From: JAEUHM01 sp964538625
GTDB lineage: Bacteria > Verrucomicrobiota > Verrucomicrobiia > Verrucomicrobiales > Verrucomicrobiaceae
Direction: 5' to 3'
DNA: 64,000 nucleotides
Assembly: GCA_964538625.1 (NCBI GenBank)
Contig: CAZIGH010000015.1
Span: 32,596-96,595 of the forward strand
Part shown: one piece after another, positions 1-8,483 of the stretch
Layout: the number at the start of each line of letters is the position of its first letter
Numbering within the stretch: the stretch's first letter is position 1
Notes under the pieces: model-generated
What the model was told of the DNA's origin: nothing
The model's database searches: none
Seen by the model: only the letters and a program-made list of their open reading frames with translations
Translations under genes and position numbers: made by a program

Positions 1-315
1 AGTGCAGTGCAGTCCCTCATCCGCTCCACTGGCGTCCTCGTCATGTCCCAGAAGTTCGAAAGCAGAGAGACGAAAATGAACGCCGTCGTCTCCAAAGTCA
101 TCCGCGCCGCCATGGTCGTGGAAGATGAGTATGCCAAAGTGCTCAACTGGCTGGGCGAACTCGAGCGGCGCATACCCCTCACCCGAGTCATGACCTGCCA
201 GATCACGGGGGGCGAAACAGGCCGTCTCGTCCACGCCGAGGTCTCCTTTGAAATCCCCATCATGAACCTCAGCGACGAGAAGGCCAAGGGCTCCAGCAAA
301 GGACGGAAGTCCTGA
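1..315 (+). CDS. PilO-like pilus assembly protein, C-terminal fragment cut by window edge
   Basis: The reading frame is open to base 1, so only the last ~104 residues are in view and the true start lies upstream; the GTG at 7 is probably internal. The visible part has a helical stretch, then a compact alpha/beta section (LNWLGELERRIPLTRV ... AEVSFEIPIM), and a polar Ser/Lys tail. That pattern resembles the periplasmic ferredoxin-like end of PilO/GspM-type proteins, which align pilus inner-membrane complexes, and of the PilO-like proteins of verrucomicrobial pilus operons. It is followed after 35 bases by a secreted PilP-like protein and then by prepilins, which supports the reading. The family call is an inference from position and fold pattern, since no signature motif is present. 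Confidence 0.5.
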   Translation, partial: SAVQSLIRSTGVLVMSQKFESRETKMNAVVSKVIRAAMVVEDEYAKVLNWLGELERRIPLTRVMTCQITGGETGRLVHAEVSFEIPIMNLSDEKAKGSSKGRKS

Positions 316-350
316 GTCGCACGTCATCCGCGCCACCACACACCATCACC

Positions 351-1085
351 ATGAAGCCTCACTCATCACCACTCAAGCGCCTGGCTCTCACGGCCCTGCT
401 GCTCGCCGGACCACTGTCCGTGCAATCTGCAGATGATCCCCAGGCAGGGAGCGACCGCGTGGAGTACCAACTCATCCTGCCAGACGAGAAAACACCCGAA
501 TCCATCAAACCCACCGAGAACAACCCATTCAGCAAAGCCGCCGGAAAACAGGAAGACGAGTCCTCCAGCGAGGAGAACGCCATCCGTGACGTGCTCATGA
601 ATCTCGCCATCTCAGGCATCTCCAGTGACAGCGCAGGGAATCGCAGACTCATGCTTGGCCCCATGAAGTTAGAGCGCGGCATGGTCGTCCCCCCCGTGCT
701 TCCAGACCAGACCGTGCATCTCCGAGTGAACGCCATCACCCAGGAAGCTCTGGAACTCGTTTGGATCGAGAAAAAGAACACCGGTCTCCCACCGAGAGCC
801 CTCATTATTCCCTTCAACGTCAAACCCACCATCCGCACCCGCTTGGCCGGCTTCTCCTCTCAAAAGGACGGCGGCGCGCCTCGCGTAGGGCTACTCGATC
901 CGAACATGCCCGTTCCCTCCACCCCGGCGAAGAACGGCACTCAAGCCACCTCCTCCACGCCATCCGGCGCTGCCGACCCCAGTGGTTCAGACACGCCCTC
1001 CGAGACCACAAACCCGGCCAGCATGCTGATGAACCTGCTCCTCAAAAAGTCCGTACCCGCCCAGCAGGAAACACCGGAGAAATAG
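351..1085 (+). CDS. Secreted pilus-system protein, PilP/GspC-like
   Basis: A 244-residue protein with a clear N-terminal signal peptide (KRLALTALLLAGPLSVQSA). An acidic low-complexity stretch follows (residues ~30-80), then a small beta-rich core (~95-165) containing GPMKLERGMVVPPVLPDQTV and LRVNAITQEALELVWIEK. That core resembles the 'rule-like' periplasmic domain of PilP/GspC lipoproteins, which connect the inner-membrane pilus complex to the secretin. The C-terminal ~75 residues are a disordered Ser/Thr/Pro tail. It sits between the PilO-like end and a prepilin; the next start codon is 2 bases past its stop, so it is operonic. No lipobox is visible, unlike classical PilP. The role is inferred from context. 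Confidence 0.55.
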   Translation: MKPHSSPLKRLALTALLLAGPLSVQSADDPQAGSDRVEYQLILPDEKTPESIKPTENNPFSKAAGKQEDESSSEENAIRDVLMNLAISGISSDSAGNRRLMLGPMKLERGMVVPPVLPDQTVHLRVNAITQEALELVWIEKKNTGLPPRALIIPFNVKPTIRTRLAGFSSQKDGGAPRVGLLDPNMPVPSTPAKNGTQATSSTPSGAADPSGSDTPSETTNPASMLMNLLLKKSVPAQQETPEK

Positions 1086-1087
1086 CC

Positions 1088-2110
1088 ATGCACCGCAACC
1101 AGCGTCAGAGCCAGACAGGCTACACCATGGTAGAGCTCTTGATGGCCATGGCCATCGGCGCGCTCGTGGTGGGGGCTGCTGCGGTCAGCTTTGGTACCTT
1201 CACACGCGCCCAGCCACTGGCAGGAAACTCCGTGCGCGTCGTGCTCGACGCCACACGCATGGCAGCCTACTATGGACTGTCCCAGAACACCGTCGAAGCC
1301 GTTGTAGCACCCAACTACGGTTCCGTGGCCAGAGCCGAGACACTGCGGGAGCGCTTCATTGAGGACACCATGTCCGGCACGGCCGTTTTCTGCCTCGCTC
1401 GCAATCGCCCCAACACCTATCACCCCCACGAGATCCCCTTTGACCCCGCCGTGGACAACGCCACCGGTGCCCTGTTCTTGGATCTCCCCGAAACGTTTCG
1501 TGCATTCCTCGTGGCCCGCACCGCAGTGACTGGAGTCACGGCAGCCTCCTTCCTTTCAGTCCGCAATCACCAGCCCCTGCCGGTACCCTCCACCGCAACC
1601 AGCACCGCAGGAGCCGAATACAGCTCCGGCGCATCCATCTTCGTACTCGGTTACAGCTCCAAGCCCAACGCCCTCGCCGTGACCGCAGTCTATGACATCG
1701 ACATCGACAAAGTCTCCACCCCAGCCGGCTTTTACGCCTCAGTGAAACGCTGGGCTTCCAGCGCCAGCACCGGCCCCAAGCTCACCGACTACTACGACGT
1801 CTTCTACCCCCCCTCACGCCCCGCAACTTGGCCCGCCACCACGGACCAGTTTGCCCCATTCTACGTCACCTTCGAGCGCAGCACCCGGCTGGCCAGAGTA
1901 GAAACCACCGCCATAGACCGCTTCAAGATAGCCAAAGAGCAGCCCTTCTACTTCGTCTGGTGGCCAGACCCCGCCGCACGCACCCTGGACACCTCACGCT
2001 CCAGCGGTGGCTCCTTTGATCCCCGCGACCCACGCGAAGCCTACTCCCACATGCTTGGCCGCACCGCCTTCATGTTCACGGTCCCGATGTTCCCCGCCAC
2101 CTCATCGTAA
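1088..2110 (+). CDS. Type IV prepilin-like protein (large minor pilin)
   Basis: 340 residues. The ATG at 1088 places a class III signal peptide at the N-terminus: a short basic leader ending in Gly, then YTMVELLMAMAIGALVVGAA, with the conserved Glu at +5 and a ~20-residue hydrophobic helix. PilD-type peptidases cleave and methylate such signals. The long C-terminal part is beta-rich without recognisable motifs, much larger than a typical major pilin, so it is probably a minor pilin or pseudopilin at the pilus tip. An open frame extends upstream into the preceding gene, but only the 1088 start gives a valid prepilin signal. Its stop overlaps the next start (TAATG). Confidence 0.85.
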   Translation: MHRNQRQSQTGYTMVELLMAMAIGALVVGAAAVSFGTFTRAQPLAGNSVRVVLDATRMAAYYGLSQNTVEAVVAPNYGSVARAETLRERFIEDTMSGTAVFCLARNRPNTYHPHEIPFDPAVDNATGALFLDLPETFRAFLVARTAVTGVTAASFLSVRNHQPLPVPSTATSTAGAEYSSGASIFVLGYSSKPNALAVTAVYDIDIDKVSTPAGFYASVKRWASSASTGPKLTDYYDVFYPPSRPATWPATTDQFAPFYVTFERSTRLARVETTAIDRFKIAKEQPFYFVWWPDPAARTLDTSRSSGGSFDPRDPREAYSHMLGRTAFMFTVPMFPATSS

Positions 2111-3690
2111 TGAACCGCATCTCAAATCCCCGGCCACGTCAAGGTGGTGGCGTCCTCGCCATCGCACTCATCATGACCATGCTTGGAGGCATCGTCATGG
2201 CGAGCTGGGTCACCATAGGCTTCGCACGTTCCTTACAGGCGGCCAACGCAGAAACCGCCGTCAAACGCCGCCTATCTCTCGGAAACTCCAAGGCGCTCAC
2301 CAGACAGTTCGCCTATGAGAACCTCTTCCAGTCTGGCAACTCTGTCCTTCCAAACCTCTCCGACTCACTCGGAGCCGGAGCATGGGGCTCCATGAACACT
2401 GCAACCGGCTTCGTTGACATCCAGCCCTTCGGTGATTACCCGCAGACCAATTATCCACTCGTAGGCTATCTCGACACCGTCTTCCCCTTCAACCACGCTG
2501 GCCTGCGGCAAGGTCCTTCTTTCATCTTCACCCAGCGCCTTGTCCGCGATCCCACGGACAACATCATCGACCCCTACAACCACTACGTCTTCGTTAAAGC
2601 CGCCAGCCCGCTGGCATCCGGAGACGCCATGACCTTCTACAAGAAGCCCGAAGGCGAGACCGCCGAAATCCAGGTGGCCGCAAACCTCCAAGTCATGGGC
2701 CGCATGGTTGTCCGTGACCCACGTTCCTTCTTCCCCCTGCCCCGGGCGGATCTAGGGCAGAAAATTCGCATCACCGCCCGCTGCCGCACCTTCTACGTGC
2801 AGAAGCATGACGATGGAAACCTCCTCACTGGCACCAACATCTCCAATACCGAAATCGCCGCCTCCAATCTCCCCGCCACCCCCTCCACAAACGGCTACTC
2901 CGATTCCCTGGAAATGCCGCGCGCCTTCGAAGGCTCGCTGAATGTCATCAACAACCCAGGTAACCCCAAAAACTCCCTCTACCACCGCCAGCAGGAAGAG
3001 TTCGACAGCGGCACCACCGCTCTACTCACCCTCAACTCTCCCATGGCCTACGGCACCCCAGCGGACCCAGTGCAAGTCATTCAATACTCACCCGGCATTG
3101 ACCCACCCGTTGACTTTCGCCCCCCCGCGTGGCCCAGCGGTTATCCAAACCCATGGAGCATCGCCTACATCCGACTGGGCCATGCCTCCCTACCGAACAT
3201 CCGCATCACCGACGCCATCAACCAAGTCGTGTTCGAAGGTCAGACAAGCAGCGCCGCCTACAATGCCGCAGGGAACATGGAACCGCGCATCATCCTCATC
3301 GAAGGGCAAACCCGCGCCTTTCCCCGCCAAATCTACTTCAACCGCGAAAACAGAAGAAACTTCATCCTCGGAATCAAACATCGTGACCCGGCCAACTTGG
3401 ACATGCGCTTCGTAGGAGCCGTCACGCCTGGCGTAGCGGATACCCTCACGCTCGACTGGCGTCTATACCTCGTCAACGAGCGCCGCCCCCTCATTAACTA
3501 TCTCCCCTCCGGCGGTCTCCGCGTGGCTGTCACCGGTGGAGTCATGACCAACTGGTCCTTCCTCCGTTCGGACACAGGCGCCTCTGACATGCTCACCTTC
3601 ACTCCCGTGTGGAACCCCTCCTACCGCCTCGCGTCACTGCTGCCCAAAGACGCTTGGCTCGAAAGCTACTTCACCCTCGTCGAACCATGA
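2110..3690 (+). CDS. PilX/GspK-like pilus-system membrane protein
   Basis: 526 residues, starting in a one-base TAATG overlap with the prepilin upstream. The N-terminus has a basic leader, a Gly-rich turn and one hydrophobic helix (GGGVLAIALIMTMLGGIVMA) without the +5 Glu of prepilins, as in PilX/GspK-type pseudopilins, which often begin GG-VLL. The remainder is a large, beta-rich, presumably extracytoplasmic region with no motif I recognise. Prepilin genes flank it on both sides with translationally coupled junctions, so a role in pilus or pseudopilus tip assembly is likely. Most of the sequence is of unknown function. Confidence 0.65.
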   Translation: MNRISNPRPRQGGGVLAIALIMTMLGGIVMASWVTIGFARSLQAANAETAVKRRLSLGNSKALTRQFAYENLFQSGNSVLPNLSDSLGAGAWGSMNTATGFVDIQPFGDYPQTNYPLVGYLDTVFPFNHAGLRQGPSFIFTQRLVRDPTDNIIDPYNHYVFVKAASPLASGDAMTFYKKPEGETAEIQVAANLQVMGRMVVRDPRSFFPLPRADLGQKIRITARCRTFYVQKHDDGNLLTGTNISNTEIAASNLPATPSTNGYSDSLEMPRAFEGSLNVINNPGNPKNSLYHRQQEEFDSGTTALLTLNSPMAYGTPADPVQVIQYSPGIDPPVDFRPPAWPSGYPNPWSIAYIRLGHASLPNIRITDAINQVVFEGQTSSAAYNAAGNMEPRIILIEGQTRAFPRQIYFNRENRRNFILGIKHRDPANLDMRFVGAVTPGVADTLTLDWRLYLVNERRPLINYLPSGGLRVAVTGGVMTNWSFLRSDTGASDMLTFTPVWNPSYRLASLLPKDAWLESYFTLVEP

Positions 3691-4106
3691 AACGCTACCT
3701 TCAACGCGGCTATTCCCTCGTCGAAGTTCTCACCGCCACGGTGGTCATCGGCATCGGCATGACGGCCGCCGTCTCCATGTCCAGCACTGCCATGCTTCAG
3801 GAAGAAATGTCTTGGCGTGTCAACATAGGCATGAACTACCAGGAGAATGCCGTGCGGCTCTGGCAGCTGGGCCTCAACCGCTCGGACATCCTTCAAGTCC
3901 TGCCCACCAATCCCGCGCTGAACGACATCATGGTCAACACCCCAGCGCGCATCCCCATCACACTGGGCAATACATCCGAGGTCTCCAGCACCCTGGCCGC
4001 ACTCCTTGAGCGCTCAGCCACCTCCGTCACGATGAAGAACTTCTCCAACGCACCCAATGACGGCGCTACCGTCATCACCGACGCCTACCGCCCCCGCACT
4101 CGCTAA
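3687..4106 (+). CDS. Type IV prepilin-like protein (small)
   Basis: 139 residues. The start at 3687 overlaps the upstream stop by 4 bases (ATGA) and gives a textbook prepilin leader: MKRYLQRG, then YSLVEVLTATVVIGIGM with Glu at +5. The mature part is short and helical (a PilV/GspI-like size). An open frame exists further upstream, but it would bury the signal. Together with the 1088 gene it gives two prepilins flanking a GspK/PilX-like protein, the arrangement expected for a minor-pilin priming complex. Confidence 0.85.
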   Translation: MKRYLQRGYSLVEVLTATVVIGIGMTAAVSMSSTAMLQEEMSWRVNIGMNYQENAVRLWQLGLNRSDILQVLPTNPALNDIMVNTPARIPITLGNTSEVSSTLAALLERSATSVTMKNFSNAPNDGATVITDAYRPRTR

Positions 4107-4130
4107 GCCCACCTCCATTTCCCGGCCGCC

Positions 4131-5360
4131 ATGCTCAAAAAAGTTACCGTCACCAATGTCAATACAGGCAAGTCCACCATCACCATCGTGGACACTGACA
4201 CACACGAAAAAGCCCTCATCGGCTGCGGTATCGCTCCCAATGAAACCGCCAATGTGGAAGACATCGTGGGCCTGGATGAGACCGTACACCGCATGTCCAG
4301 CGGCGGCCCCTCGGTCGATGACCGGGCAAACTTCTTCGCCGGCCTCGCACGCTGCTTGGACCGGAACATCGGCATCGTCAAAGGACTCCAGCTTCAGACA
4401 AACCGCGTCAAGTCCGCCAGATACAAAGGCGTCATCGCAGACCTCGTCACCAGCATCGCCTCCGGTGAAAAACTCTCCGAGGCCATGTCCAAACATCCGG
4501 ACCTGTTCCCCGACCAAGTTCTCTCCCTCATCATCGCCGGTGAAGAGGCAGGCCAGCTCGGCAAGGTGTTCCGACGCATCGGCCATGCTCAGCGCAAGTC
4601 CTCAAAGATCATCAAAAAGCTGAAGAACGGCCTCATCTACCCGGCCATCGTCATCGTTCTCGCCGTGGTGGTAGTCATCGTGATGAGCTTCACCCTCGTG
4701 CCAGCCATGGCCAAGCTCTTTGAGTCCTTCAAGGCACCCCTACCCATGGGCACCAAAGCGCTCATCGCCCTCTCTGATCTCTTCATTCATCAGCCCTACA
4801 TGGCCGCACTCCCCTTCGTAGGACTCTTCTACTTCTTCAAAAACTGGGGCAGAATCTCCGCGCTCCCCTGGGTACAGGACCTAGCTCTCAAAATCCCCAA
4901 AGTGGGCGACATTGTGCGCAAATCCGCAGCAGCGCTCTCCTTCCGCACACTGGCCATGCTTGTGGAGTCCAACGTGCGACTCACCTCCGCGCTGGCCATC
5001 ACCGCCAAGTCATCCACCCACTACCACTACACCCACTTCTTCAACAACGTTAATGACCACATCGCCATAGGGCGGAACCTCCACGAGGCCTTCCTCATGG
5101 AGTCCCACTGGCTCGGGCCTGACGCGCGCACGATCTGCGGCCTCATCGAACTGGGTGCCGAGACAGGTTCAGGCACCGAGATGCTGAACGAAATCGCAGA
5201 CGACTACGAGGATGAGCTGGACGGCCTCGCCGGCCAAATTGACAAGATCATGGAACCGATGACCATCATGTTCCTCGGAGGTGTAGTCGGCTTCCTCATC
5301 TACGCCATCTACGGCCCCATCTTCTCGCTCAGCGACGTCATCCTGCCCGGCAAGAAGTAG
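4131..5360 (+). CDS. Type II secretion/type IV pilus platform protein, GspF/PilC family
   Basis: 409 residues. Two repeated GspF domains are visible: one around residues 65-190 (FFAGLARCLDRNIGIVKGL ... IIAGEEAGQLGKVFRRI) and one around 265-395 (LSFRTLAMLVESNVRLTSAL ... LIELGAETGSGTEMLNEI). Hydrophobic segments lie near 165-190, 222-238 and 375-400. These polytopic inner-membrane proteins connect the assembly ATPase to pilin extraction. No PilB/PilT-type ATPase, secretin or prepilin peptidase gene lies downstream; these must be upstream of the window or elsewhere. It is the last gene of the operon, followed by a strong hairpin. Confidence 0.93.
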   Translation: MLKKVTVTNVNTGKSTITIVDTDTHEKALIGCGIAPNETANVEDIVGLDETVHRMSSGGPSVDDRANFFAGLARCLDRNIGIVKGLQLQTNRVKSARYKGVIADLVTSIASGEKLSEAMSKHPDLFPDQVLSLIIAGEEAGQLGKVFRRIGHAQRKSSKIIKKLKNGLIYPAIVIVLAVVVVIVMSFTLVPAMAKLFESFKAPLPMGTKALIALSDLFIHQPYMAALPFVGLFYFFKNWGRISALPWVQDLALKIPKVGDIVRKSAAALSFRTLAMLVESNVRLTSALAITAKSSTHYHYTHFFNNVNDHIAIGRNLHEAFLMESHWLGPDARTICGLIELGAETGSGTEMLNEIADDYEDELDGLAGQIDKIMEPMTIMFLGGVVGFLIYAIYGPIFSLSDVILPGKK

Positions 5361-5397
5361 GCGGCGCAATCCACCTTCTCCCGTGCTCCCGGCAACG

Positions 5398-5428
5398 AGC
5401 AGGACAGGCCCAGTGGCCTGTCCTGCTT
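5398..5428 (+). terminator. Rho-independent-like terminator of the pilus operon
   Basis: A perfect 13-bp stem (5398-5410 with 5415-5427) encloses a 4-base loop, 38 bases after the stop of the GspF gene. The following bases are only moderately T-rich, so it may terminate less efficiently than its stem suggests. Confidence 0.7.
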
Positions 5429-5477
5429 CATCTCAGCGCTGTATGAAACGCATGTCCATTGTTGCATCCAGCGCCTC

Positions 5478-6098
5478 ATGAACACCGTTGCATCAGCCAT
5501 GAGTCCCAACCTGCTGCCATTCGACGGCATAGTCACCTACCACGAGACATTTCTGGATCACCAAACCGCATCCACCTGGTTCAAACAGCTCCTTCATGAA
5601 TCCCCCTGGCAACAGGATGAGGTCGTTCTTTTCGGCAAGCGCCTCACCACGCAGAGGAAGGTAGCATGGCACGGAGAGCCGGGCTGCACCTACCGCTACT
5701 CCGGCACCGTGAAGAAGCCGCATCCCTGGCCCCCCTTGCTCATGGACATCAAACGCTCCTTAGAAGAGGCCACTGGCACCACTTTCAACTGCTGCCTGCT
5801 CAACCTCTACCACCACGGCGGTGAAGGCATGGGCTGGCACAGCGACGACGAAAAGGAACTCGTTCAAGGCGGGCAAATCGCTTCCCTGAGCCTCGGAGCC
5901 GAGAGACGCTTCCTCTTCAAGCACCGTCGCATCACGCAGGAAAAAGTTTCCCTCACCCTGCATCACGGCAGCCTCTTGCTCATGGCAGGCACCACCCAGC
6001 AGCACTGGCTTCACAGTCTGCCCAAAATGATGAAGATCCATGAACCCCGCATCAACCTCACCTTCAGGCAGATGCGGCTACCCACAGAGCACTCATAG
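5478..6098 (+). CDS. AlkB-family 2-oxoglutarate/Fe(II) DNA or RNA dealkylase
   Basis: 206 residues, close to the usual ~200 for the ABH2/ABH3-like group. The iron ligands are visible as His121-Ser-Asp123 (GMGWHSDDE) and a distal His near 179 (WLHSLP). They are followed by the 2-oxoglutarate-binding RxNxTFR motif at 191-197. The nucleotide-recognition-lid Tyr/Gly region (LYHHGGEGMGWHSD) is also present. Such enzymes oxidatively remove 1-methyladenine and 3-methylcytosine lesions. The gene stands alone after the pilus terminator and its end overlaps the convergent glycosyltransferase gene by 6 bases. An alternative Met at codon 8 is possible. Confidence 0.93.
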   Translation: MNTVASAMSPNLLPFDGIVTYHETFLDHQTASTWFKQLLHESPWQQDEVVLFGKRLTTQRKVAWHGEPGCTYRYSGTVKKPHPWPPLLMDIKRSLEEATGTTFNCCLLNLYHHGGEGMGWHSDDEKELVQGGQIASLSLGAERRFLFKHRRITQEKVSLTLHHGSLLLMAGTTQQHWLHSLPKMMKIHEPRINLTFRQMRLPTEHS

Positions 6099-7397
6099 CC
6101 GCTCCCAGCGATCATCCGCCGGACCACCCTGCTCCAGCGATGTCCAAAGCCACTCCCTCATGTCATCGCACGCCCAGGTGTCAGCCAGCTCCGCCGCCCG
6201 CGCTCGATACACCTCCCCCTCAGCCCGCATAGCCTCCACCGCACCACCCACCTCCTCATACCGCGAGACGATGCCCAGCCCGTGCCGCTTCACAAAGCGC
6301 GCCACTCCCGTATCCTCATGGCCCAGAACGATGATCGGAAGATTCGCCACCGCTGAGAGATACAGTGTGCGGCTTGGCAGACTGTATCTGGCGATGTCGG
6401 GAAGGTCATCCTGTTCATCCAGCGTACCAGTGGGCACGATGGCGTAAGCGTGCTGTCGCAGGCAATGCACCAGATCCTCCTCCGGCAGGAAGCCCCTCAT
6501 CGTCACGTGCGCCGCAAGCGCCTCATGCTTCACCCACTGAGGAGAGTTGTGCCCGTAAGAGGTCACCGGCACCGTGAGCGTACGTGCCAGCATTTCCAGC
6601 CACTTCTGGCTCCAAAGATTGCCAAGCAATGCGCCATCAGTCCGCGAAGGAGTCAGCGGTGTGCGTTGCGCCAAAGCAGCTTCCACCACCGGAGGAGCAA
6701 AGTGGACCTTGTGCCCGAACATGCTCTCGTACAAAGCACAAAACTCCGGCGATATACCGAGCCGCAACTGCGCACGATCCAACAACCGCTGCATGAGCAC
6801 CTCCGGAATCTGGTGCTCCCCATCCCCCAAGTGATGATCCATAAGCCAAGCAATCACCGGCGCTCCCGTCACATCCGACAGCGTCAGCGTGTTCTCCACA
6901 TCACTGGCGCAGTACGGTACCGAAAGAATGCGCCGCACCGTGCTGCCTACCAGCATCTCAGGCCCCTTGTCAGCGTGCCCAGGTGGAAGCAGCAACTGCA
7001 ATCCGCCAGACGTTTCACCCCCATACAAGTCCATGCTTCGGACGTGGATGAAGTCTTCCCCCGCCGGAAACAGCCGCTGCAACAACACCCCAGTTCCGTG
7101 TCGATTATTCATCTCTGCGGCTGTGATGATGACATCTGCATCCTGCAAGCAGGAGCCTTTCCATGAAGGCGCAGGTTTCTGCGTCACGCGTGGCTTCTTT
7201 TTCTCCTCCTTCTCACGCAGACACTCTGCTTCCAGGCGGACGCGCTCCGCACGCAAGGCATCTCGCTCACGACGCTTGCGCCACATGGCCGGTTTCAAAA
7301 ACCAAAAGGGCGACTTGCGCCCTGCGGCCAGAGAGGACTCCACGCCGCGTAGAGCCGCCTTCACCTCGTCCAACTGATTCCGAGTAGAGCCGCCCAT
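6093..7397 (-). CDS. Glycosyltransferase (GT4-like) with N-terminal charged coiled coil
   Basis: 434 residues from the ATG at 7397, which overlaps the upstream stop by one base (TGATG). The frame stays open further upstream but inside the preceding gene. Residues ~1-65 form a highly charged coiled coil (RKRRERDALRAERVRLEAE). The rest looks like a GT-B glycosyltransferase; its C-terminal nucleotide-sugar-binding half includes LPEEDLVHCLRQHAYAIVPTG, and RYSLPSRTLYLSAVANLPII takes the place of the usual E-x7-E loop. It is the last gene of the minus-strand glycan island. The substrate cannot be told from the sequence. Confidence 0.75.
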   Translation of the reverse strand: MGGSTRNQLDEVKAALRGVESSLAAGRKSPFWFLKPAMWRKRRERDALRAERVRLEAECLREKEEKKKPRVTQKPAPSWKGSCLQDADVIITAAEMNNRHGTGVLLQRLFPAGEDFIHVRSMDLYGGETSGGLQLLLPPGHADKGPEMLVGSTVRRILSVPYCASDVENTLTLSDVTGAPVIAWLMDHHLGDGEHQIPEVLMQRLLDRAQLRLGISPEFCALYESMFGHKVHFAPPVVEAALAQRTPLTPSRTDGALLGNLWSQKWLEMLARTLTVPVTSYGHNSPQWVKHEALAAHVTMRGFLPEEDLVHCLRQHAYAIVPTGTLDEQDDLPDIARYSLPSRTLYLSAVANLPIIVLGHEDTGVARFVKRHGLGIVSRYEEVGGAVEAMRAEGEVYRARAAELADTWACDDMREWLWTSLEQGGPADDRWERL

Positions 7398-8479
7398 CAA
7401 TCCTCCTCTCGTTCTGCTCTTGTCTCCAGCCTCAGCCAACGACGCAGGAACCCAGGGATGAGCTTCCGGCTGCGACGCAGCGCCGCCTCCGCCTCGCGGG
7501 CACGCTCCTTCCATGCATCTCGCTCCGGTCTCAATGCAGCTAACTTCTCCTGAGCTGCGCTCCGTTTCGCCTTCTCCTCACGCAACTGAGTGCCGATTCG
7601 AATCAAATCCTCAGGTGAATGGTTGAGCGCTCTCCACCAGCTCGGTTCCACCGCCGACGTCAGGCAGTCAGACATGCCCCCAGAGAGCATAAAGCCCCGA
7701 ATCTTTTCGTGAAGCAGAGACTGACAGCGCAGATACTCCGCACCATACACGTCGCCAAAACGTTCCACCACGTCTGGCTGGGCCGCTGTAGGGGGATGAA
7801 ACACAAACCTCCCACAGCAGCGCCGCAGAAAAGCCGCCTTCATCTCCGCAGCATAACGAAGCCCAAACATCACATCACCAGAGTGTCCGCAGTTCGTCGG
7901 GAATGAACGGCTCTCGAACAGACTGCGCTTGTAGAGATTGCTCGCAGAGCTTCCCAGCCAGCTTTGTACGCTGACCGAAAGGCGGCAGTACTCCATGGCG
8001 AACACCAGCAGAGCCAGACCCTCCAGCACCACCACGTCTGCCCCCGGCTGACGCTCCATCAGCTCGTGAATGGGCCAACGCCTCCACGTGGGCGTATCCA
8101 CACCATCCACGATGAAATGAGGCGGTGCCGTAGTGACATCCGCATCCGTCTCCGCCGCCTTGAGCGCCAGGTATTGGAGATCCTCCAGAGAAATTGTGTC
8201 CCCTGCCGTGGACACATGCACCCAGCGACCCGTGGTTTGGGAGATGCCAAAGTTCCATGACTGATACAACCCAGGAGGGTGCGAAAGGCAGCGCGCGTTC
8301 GGATACAGAAGCTGTTCCCGGAGATACTCCAGCGTTCCGTCCGTTGACTCACTGTCCACCACCAGCACCTCCCTCACCAAAGGTGCCCAAGTATGCATCT
8401 CAGCCATGCCAGACTGCACCAGATGCAGGCAGTTGCGAGTAGGCACAACCACCGAAATGGAACTCAAAAGCTCGCTCAT
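7397..8479 (-). CDS. Family 2 glycosyltransferase with C-terminal coiled coil
   Basis: 360 residues. A GT-A fold begins at once (SISVVVPTRNCLHLVQSG), followed by VLVVDSESTDGTLEYL with the nucleotide-binding Asp and a Gly/Thr-rich acceptor region (HVSTAGDTISLEDLQYLA). The last ~60 residues are a charged coiled coil ending in a basic amphipathic stretch (RRSRKLIPGFLRRWLRLE), similar to the tail of the neighbouring GT4 protein. I chose the start at 8479, 4 bases after the upstream stop, because it places the beta-strand directly after the Met and has GGAG 12 bases upstream. An ATG at 8491, overlapping the upstream gene, is an alternative. Confidence 0.85.
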   Translation of the reverse strand: MSELLSSISVVVPTRNCLHLVQSGMAEMHTWAPLVREVLVVDSESTDGTLEYLREQLLYPNARCLSHPPGLYQSWNFGISQTTGRWVHVSTAGDTISLEDLQYLALKAAETDADVTTAPPHFIVDGVDTPTWRRWPIHELMERQPGADVVVLEGLALLVFAMEYCRLSVSVQSWLGSSASNLYKRSLFESRSFPTNCGHSGDVMFGLRYAAEMKAAFLRRCCGRFVFHPPTAAQPDVVERFGDVYGAEYLRCQSLLHEKIRGFMLSGGMSDCLTSAVEPSWWRALNHSPEDLIRIGTQLREEKAKRSAAQEKLAALRPERDAWKERAREAEAALRRSRKLIPGFLRRWLRLETRAEREED

Positions 8480-8483
8480 GACT

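Noticed and set aside
6450..7387. Long plus-strand open frames opposite the glycosyltransferase gene
   Set aside because: They lack domain motifs and ribosome sites and mirror the codon bias of the minus-strand gene.
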